A stretch of 64,000 nt of DNA from Corynebacterium variabile (lineage in GTDB: Bacteria > Actinomycetota > Actinomycetes > Mycobacteriales > Mycobacteriaceae), in contig NZ_BJNT01000004.1 in NCBI RefSeq assembly GCF_006539825.1, positions 62,001-126,000 of the forward strand. Direction: 5' to 3'. Every line of letters starts with the position of its first letter. Position 1 is the stretch's first letter. Shown here in pieces: positions 44,525-52,168 of the stretch. A program made the position numbers and the translations under genes. Below the pieces are notes generated by a model that did no database searches, had not been told where the DNA came from, and saw only the letters and a program-made list of their open reading frames with translations.

Positions 44525-45430
44525 ATGGCCACCGGACGCAAACGATCCCGCCTGAGCAATGCCCTGTTCCACCTCTGGGGAGTGCTCGTCTTCCTCTTCC
44601 TCTTCACGCCGATCCTCGTGATCGTCGTCTACTCCTTCAACACCGGCCGCATCCTCTCGAACTGGAAGGGCTTCGGCTTCGAGGCCTACACCAGCGCGAT
44701 CAACAACGAGATCATCGTGAACTCGGTGATCACCAGCCTCAAGGCCGCGTTCCTCTCCGCGCTGCTCGCCACGGTCCTCGGCACGCTCGGCGGTATCGCC
44801 CTGGCACGTGCCCGCAAGGGTGCCTGGTGGGCGATAGGGCTGACCGGCCTGCTGGCGCTGACGCTGACCACCCCGGAACTCGTCGACGGTATCTCCTTCC
44901 TCCCGTGGTTCGTCACCCTCGGTGTGGACTGGGGCTTCTCCCCGGTGAACAACGGTATGGTCCGCCTGGTCATCAGCCACGCGATGTTCTCGCTGGCCGT
45001 GGTGACCTTCATCATCCGCGCCCGGATGGGCACCGTCGACAAGTCGCTGGAGGAGGCCGCTGCGGACCTCGGGGCGAACGCCTGGCACCGGTTCAAGGAC
45101 ATCACCCTGCCGATCGCCGCCCCCGGCGTGATGGCGGGCGCGCTGATGGCCTTCACCCTCAGCCTCGACAACACCATCCTCTCCAGTTTCGTCCAGCAGC
45201 CCGGCTACACGCCGTGGCCGGTGTACATCTTCGCCGCGGTGCGCGTGGCGCTGCGTCCGGAGGTCGCCGCAATGTCGACGATTATGCTGGTCCTGACGCT
45301 CGTCGCCCTGGGGCTGGTCGGACTGGTACTCAAGAAGACCGGCGAATCCGCATCCGGCATCGTCAAGACAATGGCAGGAAGCCAGAGGTACACGGACCCA
45401 TGGGATCCCTCAACATCACCGGCGCCCTGA
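44525..45430 (+). CDS. potC: Polyamine ABC importer permease PotC
   Basis: 301-residue permease, partner of PotB, with the EAA loop EAAADLGANAWHRFKDITLPIAAPGVM and the PotC-type LSLDNTILSSFV. Its last 31 bases overlap the oxidase gene, so the C-terminal residues after KTMAGSQ are dictated by that overlap. Cotranscribed and coupled. Confidence 0.92.
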   Translation: MATGRKRSRLSNALFHLWGVLVFLFLFTPILVIVVYSFNTGRILSNWKGFGFEAYTSAINNEIIVNSVITSLKAAFLSALLATVLGTLGGIALARARKGAWWAIGLTGLLALTLTTPELVDGISFLPWFVTLGVDWGFSPVNNGMVRLVISHAMFSLAVVTFIIRARMGTVDKSLEEAAADLGANAWHRFKDITLPIAAPGVMAGALMAFTLSLDNTILSSFVQQPGYTPWPVYIFAAVRVALRPEVAAMSTIMLVLTLVALGLVGLVLKKTGESASGIVKTMAGSQRYTDPWDPSTSPAP

Positions 45431-46818
45431 AGGACGCCTCGACCACCCCGTTCTGGCTGGACACCACCGACCGGCCTGCTCCAGAGCCCGCGCTGCGCGG
45501 CCATGAGGACGCCGACCTCGTCATCGTCGGCGGCGGGTTCACCGGACTGTGGACCGCGCTGCAGACCATTGAAGACGCCCCTACCAGCCGCATCGTGCTC
45601 CTCGAGGGCACCGAGATCGGCTGGGCGGCGTCCGGACGCAACGGCGGATTCTGCTCCGCCAGCCTCACCCACGGTGAGGAGAACGGCGACCACCACCTGC
45701 CCGCCGAGAATGGACGACTCACCGAGCTCGGCCTGGAGAACCTTGACGCCATCGAGGCGACCGTGGAGCGGCTCGGCCTGCACTGCGAGTTCGAGCGCAC
45801 CGGTGAACTCTCGCTGGCCTTCGAGCCCTGGCAGGTCGAGCACCTCAAGGCCGCCCACGACCCGGAGAACGGTTTCCGCTGGCTGGACGCCGGGGAGATC
45901 CGGGATCACGTGCACGCTGCGGGCGTCCTCGGTGGACTGCTCGATGAGCGGAACAACGCGATGATCCACCCCGCAAAGCTGTGCTGGGAGCTCAAGCGGG
46001 TTCTGCTGGAGAAAGGCGTGGTCATCCACGAACACTCCATGGTGAGTGACCTGCGCGAAGAACTCGCCGGCATGGTCGTGGACACCGACCAGGGCTCGGT
46101 CACCACACCGAAGGTGGCGCTGGCGACGAACGTCTTCCCGACGCTGCTGAAGAAGACCGTGCTGCACACCGTGCCGGTGTACGACTACGCCCTGATGACC
46201 GAGCCGCTGACGGAGGCGCAGCCGGACGCGGTGGGCTGGCGTCACCGTGAAGGCCTGGATGACGTGACCAACCGGTTCCACTACTTCCGGCTCACCGACG
46301 ACAACCGCATCCTCTGGGGCGGGTGGGACGCCGTCTACCACTTCGGCAAGAAGGTGCTCCCGAAGTACGACCAGCGTCCGGCCACGTTCGAGACCCTGGC
46401 GGGGCAGTTCTACGCCATGTTCCCGCAGCTCGACGGCGATGCGCCGGAAGGCGTCGACGGGGGAGTGGTCTTCAGCCACAAGTGGGGCGGTGTGATCGAC
46501 ACCTGCTCGCGTTTCTTCCCCTTCTTCACCACCGGCTACGGCGGGAAGGTGGCGTACACCGCCGGGTTCACCGGGCTGGGTGTGGGCGCCTCACGCTTCG
46601 CCGGGCGGGTGATGCTGGACCTGCTCAGTGGTGGGAAGACCGAGCTCACGGAGCTGGAGATGGTGCGGAAGATGCCGAAGCCCTTCCCGCCGGAGCCGGC
46701 CACGTGGCTGGGTGTCCAGATGATGACGAAGGCCCTGATCAAGGCCGACGAGAATGAGGGACGCCGGGGGCCCTTCCTCAAGGTGATGGATGCCCTGAAG
46801 ATGGGCTTCGACAGCTAG
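45400..46818 (+). CDS. FAD-dependent amine oxidoreductase (DAO/PuuB family)
   Basis: 472-residue DAO-family flavoprotein: dinucleotide fold VIVGGGFTGLWTALQ (about 42), EIGWAASGRNGGFCSA, and late YGGKVAYTAGFTGLGVGASRFAGR as in gamma-glutamylputrescine oxidase PuuB. It would oxidise an amine to an aldehyde, giving H2O2. It ends the PotABCD operon and matches the divergent aminotransferase as an alternative first step of amine breakdown. No glutamyl-putrescine synthetase is seen here, so a gamma-glutamyl route is not established. Repeat copy 5 follows. Confidence 0.87.
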   Translation: MGSLNITGALKDASTTPFWLDTTDRPAPEPALRGHEDADLVIVGGGFTGLWTALQTIEDAPTSRIVLLEGTEIGWAASGRNGGFCSASLTHGEENGDHHLPAENGRLTELGLENLDAIEATVERLGLHCEFERTGELSLAFEPWQVEHLKAAHDPENGFRWLDAGEIRDHVHAAGVLGGLLDERNNAMIHPAKLCWELKRVLLEKGVVIHEHSMVSDLREELAGMVVDTDQGSVTTPKVALATNVFPTLLKKTVLHTVPVYDYALMTEPLTEAQPDAVGWRHREGLDDVTNRFHYFRLTDDNRILWGGWDAVYHFGKKVLPKYDQRPATFETLAGQFYAMFPQLDGDAPEGVDGGVVFSHKWGGVIDTCSRFFPFFTTGYGGKVAYTAGFTGLGVGASRFAGRVMLDLLSGGKTELTELEMVRKMPKPFPPEPATWLGVQMMTKALIKADENEGRRGPFLKVMDALKMGFDS

Positions 46819-46848
46819 GCGGCGTCCTACCCCGCATCCTGCCGGGCT

Positions 46849-46920
46849 ATGTCCGCATCACGCAGTCTGAGGTTGTTCTGCAAGGGGTCAGAACAGCCTC
46901 AGGCTGCGTGTTGCGGACAC
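46849..46920. repeat. 72-bp palindromic intergenic repeat, copy 5
   Basis: ATGTCCGCATCACGCAGTCTGAGG ... CCTCAGGCTGCGTGTTGCGGACAC. In this copy the inner part also pairs (TGTTCTG against CAGAACA), giving a near-continuous ~33-bp stem. Lies between the convergent oxidase gene and the small gene at 46937. Confidence 0.85.
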
Positions 46921-46936
46921 CTGCTTCTAGCGTCCT

Positions 46937-47143
46937 CTAGCGTGCTGCGCGGAGCTGGCTGTGCAACTGGCGACGGGCGCGGCGCAGCCCCCAGGACGCC
47001 TGCTCGGTCTGCCAGTGGAGTTCGGAGGCGAGCTGGGCGAATGCCTCGTCGACGTCGATGAACCGACGGGTCATCCGTGCCTTCAGTGCCTCGACGGCAG
47101 CGGTGATGTGCTGGGCGCGTTCGGATTCGGAGAGGTTGTGCAT
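46937..47143 (-). CDS. Small hypothetical helical protein
   Basis: 68 residues, highly charged and helical: MHNLSESERAQHITAAVEALKARM, then TRRFIDVDEAFAQLASELHWQTEQASWG and an Arg-rich end. The pattern A-x-E-x-L-K-A-R...DVDEAFAQL faintly recalls ANTAR RNA-binding domains, but I would not assign it. ATG 47143 is preferred; the longer frame reads across the leader region of the next gene. Function unknown. Confidence 0.55.
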   Translation of the reverse strand: MHNLSESERAQHITAAVEALKARMTRRFIDVDEAFAQLASELHWQTEQASWGLRRARRQLHSQLRAAR

Positions 47144-47245
47144 GAAGGGCAGCCTAGCAAAGGCAAGGCTCTCCAGTGCAGAAACGGTATGTGTGGCGTA
47201 ATCACTACCTCCGGACAGGGGGTGTGCCGGGGGTCCGCGTCCTGC

Positions 47246-47251
47246 TAGTGT
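47246..47251 (+). promoter_or_regulatory. Putative -10 of the MFS leader
   Basis: TAGTGT, eight bases before ATG 47260. With the usual 6-8 base distance to the start site, the transcript would begin at or next to this ATG, making the leader ORF leaderless. The -35 is not recognisable. Confidence 0.45.
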
Positions 47252-47259
47252 CTCCACCC

Positions 47260-47304
47260 ATGTACACCGGCACCGCTTTCCTGAAGCTCCGCACCCTCCG
47301 CTGA
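47260..47304 (+). CDS. 14-residue leader peptide upstream of MFS exporter
   Basis: Codons ATG to TGA encode MYTGTAFLKLRTLR. Position 9-11 is Lys-Leu-Arg, a '+x+' motif; such motifs cause macrolide-dependent ribosome stalling in Erm-type leader peptides. The last three codons and stop are the first arm of a hairpin, and the second arm of that hairpin is also the first arm of a longer competing one. This is the arrangement of drug-sensing attenuators. Translation has not been shown; the call rests on the motif, the promoter distance and the RNA structure. Confidence 0.55.
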   Translation: MYTGTAFLKLRTLR

Positions 47305-47378
47305 CAGCGGAGAACGGTCGAGTCCACTCCCGTTCCCTCCGCTGTCCGACGGCCCACCGCACATCTGCGGGTCGTCGG
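47296..47378 (+). promoter_or_regulatory. Alternative-hairpin attenuator before MFS exporter
   Basis: Hairpin A pairs CTCCGCTG (47296-47303) with CAGCGGAG (47305-47312). Hairpin B pairs ACAGCGGAG (47304-47312) with CTCCGCTGT (47337-47345), extended by AACGG (47313-47317) with CCGTT (47331-47335) after a 2-base bulge. A and B exclude each other. A third hairpin, 47346-47378 (CCGACG...CGTCGG with inner CCGCA/TGCGG), follows. No T-run follows, so control could be translational or through another terminator. Confidence 0.6.
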
Positions 47379-47477
47379 GTAGCTCTTGACCCTGCCCTCA
47401 GCGCTGGCCTGCCCCCGCACTCCACCGGAGAGCAGAATGCCCCGTACAACCCAGCGCGCACAACCCCTGGTCACGAT

Positions 47478-48890
47478 ATGCGTACCTTCGTCCACATCCT
47501 CGTCAACACCGCCGTGGCCAACCTCGCCACGAGCTTCCTCTGGTTCGGCCTGACCTTCTGGATCTACGCCGAGACCCGCAATGTCATCGCCTCAGGTGCC
47601 GTCGGTGCCGCCTACATGCTGTTCGTCTCGGTGTGCAGCATGCTCTTCGGTACGCTCGTCGACCGGTTCGACAAGAAGGCCGTGATGGTCTGGGCGACGG
47701 TCTTCGCTCTCGGCATGTTCCTCATTGACCTGGCGTTCTTCGCCGTCGCCGGGGCCGACCGCCTGTCCGACATCACCCAGCTGTGGTTCTGGTTGTTCAC
47801 GGCGATCATGCTCGCCGGCGCGGTCGTCGAGCAGCTCCGCGGCATCGCGCTGTCCACCACGGTCACCCTTCTTGTCCCGGAGGAACGACGCGCCAACGCC
47901 AACGGCATGGTCGGCACCGTCCAGGGACTGTCGATGCTGGTCACCAGTATCTTCAGTGGCCTGTCCGTCGGCTATCTCGGCATGGGCTGGACCATGGTCA
48001 TCGGTACCGGGATCCTCGTCCCGGTGCTGCTCCACCTGGCGTCCCTCACGATCCGGGAGGACGCCACTGAGGACGCCACCGGGGACGCCGCTGAGGACGC
48101 CACCAGGGACGCCGCTGATTCCGCAGACGCCGAGAGCGCCGCGTCCCCCACCGGACTCGTCGACCTGCGCGGCGGCTGGGCCGCCGTTCTCGCCGTGCCC
48201 GGGCTGCTGGCCCTCATCCTCTTCACCACCCTGAACAACCTTTTCGGTGGGCTGACGATGACGCTGATGGACCCTTACGGCATCGAGCTGTTCGGGGTGC
48301 AGGGCTGGGGCATCGGCTTCGCCCTGGCCGCCACCGGGCTCTTCGTCGGTGGCGGCCTGGTCGCCGCGAAGGGGCTGGGACGCAATCCGGTGCGCACCAT
48401 GCTGTTGTGCGCCGCGGCGGTCGGTGTGGTCGGTGCACTGTTCACGATCCGAGACGCCGGCTGGCTCTTCCTGCTCGGCTCGTGGCTGATGATGGGACTG
48501 ATCCCCGCGGTCGAGGCGGCCGAACAGACTGTCATCCAGCAGGTCGTCCCGTACCGGAAGCAGGGGCGCGTCTTCGGCTTCGCGAACACCTTCGAGGCGG
48601 CGACGGCACCGGTGACCGGTCTGCTCGCCGCGCCGCTCGCGGAACTGTGGGTGATCCCGTACATGGAGACCGACGCCGGGCGGGACGCCTGGTCCTGGCT
48701 GGTCGGCACCGGTGAATCGCGCGGTATCGCCCTGGTCTTCGTCGCCGGTGGCGTGCTGTGTGTGCTGCTGTCACTGGCGGCACTGTGCACCCCGCAGTAC
48801 CGGTTGCTGCGCACCGAGGTCACGGGCGGGGTCACGGGCGGGGATCACGCGGACGCCACACACAAACCCGGCACAGATCCACTGAACTGA
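47478..48890 (+). CDS. MFS exporter (DHA3/macrolide-efflux-like)
   Basis: 470-residue major facilitator of 12 helices. LFGTLVDRFDKKAVMVWA matches motif A of the DHA3 macrolide exporters (Mef-like, VDRxDRKK). The central cytoplasmic loop (about 195-225) has an acidic EDAT/GDAA repeat encoded by ~15-bp direct repeats. ATG 47478 (MRTFVHILVNTAVANL) fits the family start but has no ribosome-binding site; the good GGAGAG at 47427 serves ATG 47437, which is in another frame and runs into this gene. So translation may be coupled to that second short frame, or the region has a sequence error. Likely an antibiotic exporter given its leader. Confidence 0.82.
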   Translation: MRTFVHILVNTAVANLATSFLWFGLTFWIYAETRNVIASGAVGAAYMLFVSVCSMLFGTLVDRFDKKAVMVWATVFALGMFLIDLAFFAVAGADRLSDITQLWFWLFTAIMLAGAVVEQLRGIALSTTVTLLVPEERRANANGMVGTVQGLSMLVTSIFSGLSVGYLGMGWTMVIGTGILVPVLLHLASLTIREDATEDATGDAAEDATRDAADSADAESAASPTGLVDLRGGWAAVLAVPGLLALILFTTLNNLFGGLTMTLMDPYGIELFGVQGWGIGFALAATGLFVGGGLVAAKGLGRNPVRTMLLCAAAVGVVGALFTIRDAGWLFLLGSWLMMGLIPAVEAAEQTVIQQVVPYRKQGRVFGFANTFEAATAPVTGLLAAPLAELWVIPYMETDAGRDAWSWLVGTGESRGIALVFVAGGVLCVLLSLAALCTPQYRLLRTEVTGGVTGGDHADATHKPGTDPLN

Positions 48891-48935
48891 CGGGTTCAGC
48901 CGATCCGTGCCGGGTTGTGGTGGGTCGGGTGCCTG

Positions 48936-50831
48936 TTACTGCGTGGGTCCTGCGTCATCCGCAGATGCGTCAGCACCGTCATCACCTTCAGGAACGTGCG
49001 GCCACTCCGACGAGGGCTTCCGTGGATCGGCCTCGTACTCGGTCCACTTCCGACCGGAGGAGCCGATGGACTCGTCCTCGGACTCAGCGTCCGACAGTCC
49101 TGCCTCATCGAGTTCGGCCGCCGCGGTCGGTGCGGTGGCATAGCCGGGTTGACCGGCCAGGGCCGGGACCGTCCACCCGCGGGCCAGCAGGTCCTTCTGC
49201 CGCACCACCCGGGCGTAGTCGAGGTCGTGGTCCTCACGCAACGACTTCACCAGACTGACCGCCAGCAACGCGATGATGAACGCGAAGGGGAAGGCGGACA
49301 GCATCGACGCCTGCTGCAGGGCATCGAGACCACCGACCAGCAGCAGCACCGCCGCACTCAGGCCGGTGACCGCACCCCAGATCACGAGCACCGGTCGGGT
49401 CGGTTCCAGCGTCCCCCGGGAGGTCAGCATGGACAGGACGTAGGTGTTGGCGTCCGCACCGGAGACGAAGAACAGCACCACGAGCACGATCGTGATGAAC
49501 GAGGTGATGGTGGCGATCGGCATGTTCTCGAGGGTGTCGAAGAAGGCGTTGTTCACGTTCTCCAACGCGGCCTTGCCGATCGCGCCATCGCCGTTGTCCA
49601 TGTCGAACTTGATGGCGGTGCCGCCGAAGATGGTGAACCAGCCGAAGAAGATCAGTGACGGAACGCCCATGACACCGGCGACGAACTGCCGGATGGTGCG
49701 GCCCCGGGAGATCTTCGCCAGGAACACACCGACGAAGGCTCCCCAGCTCAGCCACCAGGCCATCATGAAGTAGGTCCACCACTGGTACCACTGGCCGTCC
49801 TCGGCGTTGAGCGGGGTGCGCAGTGACATGGCGAAGAAATCGGAGGCGTACTGGCCGACCGAACGGAAGAAGACATTGCCCAGGAAGCCGGTCGGACCGA
49901 AGACGAAGACGAAGATCACCAGGAAGATCGACAGGATCGAGGTGGTCTGGCTGAGGAACTTGATGCCCTTGTTCACGCCGGTCAGCGCCGAGAGGGTGAA
50001 CATCACGGTCACACCGGCGATGATGACGACCTCGACGAAGGTGGAGTCGGAGACATGGAACAGGCGTCCCGCGCCTTCGGCGATGGTGGACGCGCCGAGG
50101 CCCAGGGAGGTGCAGGTGCCGAACAGGGTCGCGATGACGGCGAAGATGTCGATGACCTTGCCCTGCCAGCGGTTCATCGCCTCACCGAACAATGGCTTGA
50201 GGATGGGGGAGACCAGGCCGGTGTTGCCCCGGACGTGGGTCGAATAGGCCACTCCAAGCCCGAAGACCCCGAAGATCGCCCAGGCGTGGGGACCCCAGTC
50301 GAGGAAGGAGTACTGCAGGGCGCGGACTGCGGCGTCCTCCGTACCTGCTTCGGCGAGGCCGTGCGGCGGGGAGGCGAAGTGGCTGATCGGCTCGGCCACG
50401 CCGTAACTGATCAGGCCGATGCCCATGACCGCCGAGATGATCATGGCGAGCCAGGACAGCGTGCTGAACTCGGGCTTCTCGTCGGGCCGGCCAAGGACGA
50501 CCGTGCCGAAGCGGCTGAAGGCGAGCCAGACCATCAGGCAGATACAGCCGAGGGCGACGGCGAGGTAGGTCCAGCCGAAGCTCTCGGCGATCCAGTTCAT
50601 CGAGTTCGTCAGGGCGCTGTTCAGCCCGTCCGGGGTGATCGCCGCCCAGATGACGAGTGCGGCGACGATGGCCAGGGACACCCAGAAGACGGCTCCGGGG
50701 CGGTGGCGTCGGGCGTAGGCGTCCTCCAGGGCGGGGGAACTGCCCTGGACCGGGTCGAGACCGCGGCCCGGCAGGCCCTCTTTCCGGGGGTGGGACGCAT
50801 TGTGCGTGGTGGGATCCGTGGGTGTGCTCAC
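48936..50831 (-). CDS. BCCT-family (betaine/carnitine/choline) transporter
   Basis: 631-residue carrier with twelve helices. The BCCT signature is clear: GIGLISYGVAEPISHF, GACTSLG-like GTCTSLGLGA, and TYFMMAWWLSWGAFVGVFLAKISRGRTIRQFV. Long hydrophilic ends: N-terminal ~45 residues and an acidic C-terminal ~90 residues (DAESEDESIGSSGRK...). In C. glutamicum BetP, EctP and LcoP, such tails sense osmotic stress. Imports betaine, ectoine or choline-type solutes with Na+. Ends 46 bp from the convergent MFS gene. Confidence 0.92.
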   Translation of the reverse strand: MSTPTDPTTHNASHPRKEGLPGRGLDPVQGSSPALEDAYARRHRPGAVFWVSLAIVAALVIWAAITPDGLNSALTNSMNWIAESFGWTYLAVALGCICLMVWLAFSRFGTVVLGRPDEKPEFSTLSWLAMIISAVMGIGLISYGVAEPISHFASPPHGLAEAGTEDAAVRALQYSFLDWGPHAWAIFGVFGLGVAYSTHVRGNTGLVSPILKPLFGEAMNRWQGKVIDIFAVIATLFGTCTSLGLGASTIAEGAGRLFHVSDSTFVEVVIIAGVTVMFTLSALTGVNKGIKFLSQTTSILSIFLVIFVFVFGPTGFLGNVFFRSVGQYASDFFAMSLRTPLNAEDGQWYQWWTYFMMAWWLSWGAFVGVFLAKISRGRTIRQFVAGVMGVPSLIFFGWFTIFGGTAIKFDMDNGDGAIGKAALENVNNAFFDTLENMPIATITSFITIVLVVLFFVSGADANTYVLSMLTSRGTLEPTRPVLVIWGAVTGLSAAVLLLVGGLDALQQASMLSAFPFAFIIALLAVSLVKSLREDHDLDYARVVRQKDLLARGWTVPALAGQPGYATAPTAAAELDEAGLSDAESEDESIGSSGRKWTEYEADPRKPSSEWPHVPEGDDGADASADDAGPTQ

Positions 50832-50871
50832 GGGGTTCTCCGGTTTCTGTGCGGGGAGAGGGGGAAGCGGG

Positions 50872-51834
50872 TCAGTCGAGCGGGGTCAGCTCATGGCTCT
50901 CGAAGAACTGGCCGGCCTTGTAGATGATCGGGTCATTGTCGGTGGACTCCGAAGCGCGGACGCGACCCACGAAGATGGTGTGGGTCAGTGCCTGGAACCG
51001 CTCCTTGATCTCGACCTCGACAGAGGCGGAGGAGCCGTCGAGCAGCGGCGAGCCGTTCGGGCCCTGGTGCCACTCGAGGTCGGCGAACTTGTCGGCGCCC
51101 TTGGACGCAAAGGTACGCAGGGTGTCCCGCTGGTTACAGCCGAGAATGTTGATGCCCATGTGGGAGGCACCGAACAGGGAGGCGTAGGTCGAGGACGTCT
51201 TCTGGACGCAGACCATCACCAGCGGCGGCTCCAGGGAGACCGAGTTGTAGGAGTTCACGGCCAGGCCACGGGGCTTGCCCTCGTCGTCCATGGTGGTGAC
51301 GACGGTGACGCCGGTGATGAACTGCCGGTTGAAGGCCTTGAGCGCTTCCTTGGTCGGCGCGCCGTCGAGGTTGTCCCAGACGGCTTCGGTGTCCTGGTCG
51401 AAGGCGGAACTGAGCGACTTCAGGCCGAGGTCGGCGAGCAGTGCGGAGGTGTCCCAGGTGGCTTCCTCGAGGGCGATCCGACCGGCGTCGAAGGTGAGCA
51501 GGTTGGAACCGTGGGTGACGACCTTCGTCCCGGTCGGCGGCACGTCGCCGAAGGGTTCGGTGAAAGTGCCGGTGGAGTGCCAGTAGACCGCGGCCTTGCA
51601 GTCGCGCTCGTCGCCGTCGATGACGATGTGGTCGACGGTGGTGGTGAGGTCCGGGAAGGCGTCGCGGATGGCGAGGATGTCGCGCTTGATGGCGTCGAGT
51701 CCGGTGGTGGTCGTGGAGCGGGTGCTGCGACGCTGGTAGTTCTGCGCGGTGAGCTGGTCGAAGACGGTGACGTCGCCCTTGTTCCAGGCGGCGTCCCAGG
51801 CGTTCGTGATGGACGTCTTCAGGTTGTTGGTCAT
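50872..51834 (-). CDS. Fusion of SnoaL-like domain and flavin reductase
   Basis: 320 residues. Residues ~1-140 are a SnoaL/NTF2-like domain (SITNAWDAAWNKGDVTVFDQLTAQNYQRRS); residues ~165-320 are an FMN-dependent flavin reductase domain (FNRQFITGVTVVTTMDDEGKPRGLAVNSYNSVSLEPPLVMVCVQKTSSTY). ATG 51834 follows GAAAGAGG. The reductase part should supply reduced FMN to the LLM monooxygenase of the divergent operon. The TTGCATGCAA operator lies 32 bp upstream of its start, shared in form with the GntR gene. The BCCT carrier is 41 bp downstream on the same strand and may be cotranscribed. Confidence 0.87.
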   Translation of the reverse strand: MTNNLKTSITNAWDAAWNKGDVTVFDQLTAQNYQRRSTRSTTTTGLDAIKRDILAIRDAFPDLTTTVDHIVIDGDERDCKAAVYWHSTGTFTEPFGDVPPTGTKVVTHGSNLLTFDAGRIALEEATWDTSALLADLGLKSLSSAFDQDTEAVWDNLDGAPTKEALKAFNRQFITGVTVVTTMDDEGKPRGLAVNSYNSVSLEPPLVMVCVQKTSSTYASLFGASHMGINILGCNQRDTLRTFASKGADKFADLEWHQGPNGSPLLDGSSASVEVEIKERFQALTHTIFVGRVRASESTDNDPIIYKAGQFFESHELTPLD

Positions 51835-51865
51835 ATGCACCTCTTTCGGTTGGCTGCCTGTTGAC

Positions 51866-51877
51866 GTTGCATGCAAC
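51866..51877. promoter_or_regulatory. Putative GntR operator 1
   Basis: GTTGCATGCAAC, a perfect 12-bp palindrome, 32-43 bp upstream of the SnoaL-flavin reductase start. A looser copy, TTGTATTCAA, lies at 51891-51900. Same core as operator 2. Confidence 0.65.
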
Positions 51878-52158
51878 AGGCCGTCGGCTCTTGTATTCAA
51901 GACACGGTAGACAGTGAGCATGGTCACGTCAATGGGGAGGACAAAACTTTTTCCGAAGGACGCCACCTCCCGGTCGCGGACCATGGACGGAGCACTTCCG
52001 CGTACCGGTGAAAGTCTCCTGAATACGGTAATTCTGCATGTAGATGTAACAATTCATGTCATCTCCCGGAAACAGGGAGGGGGTCGAGAGATGGTTACCC
52101 CCGGTGAAAAACATGCGTCCGACCCCTTGCGTGCGTCGGTATTCCGTGGCACAGTCGC

Positions 52159-52168
52159 TTGCATGCAA
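52159..52168. promoter_or_regulatory. Putative GntR operator 2 overlapping the GntR start codon
   Basis: TTGCATGCAA, perfect palindrome; its central ATG is the start codon of the GntR gene. Identical core plus following CAG to operator 1. Binding here would block the gene's own expression and that of the operon behind it. Confidence 0.6.

Noticed and set aside
44446..45400. N-terminal extension of the FAD oxidase frame back to 44446
   Set aside because: The extra ~318 residues are out-of-frame potC sequence (Arg/Pro/His-rich); the FAD fold begins after ATG 45400.
46937..47143. ANTAR domain
   Set aside because: Only a loose match to the A-x-L...D-x-D-E-A-F pattern in 68 residues; no receiver or GAF partner and other ANTAR positions do not fit.
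47346..47400. Classic Rho-independent terminator in the MFS leader
   Set aside because: The third hairpin is followed by GTAGCTCTTGACC, not a T-run; kept only as part of the attenuator model.
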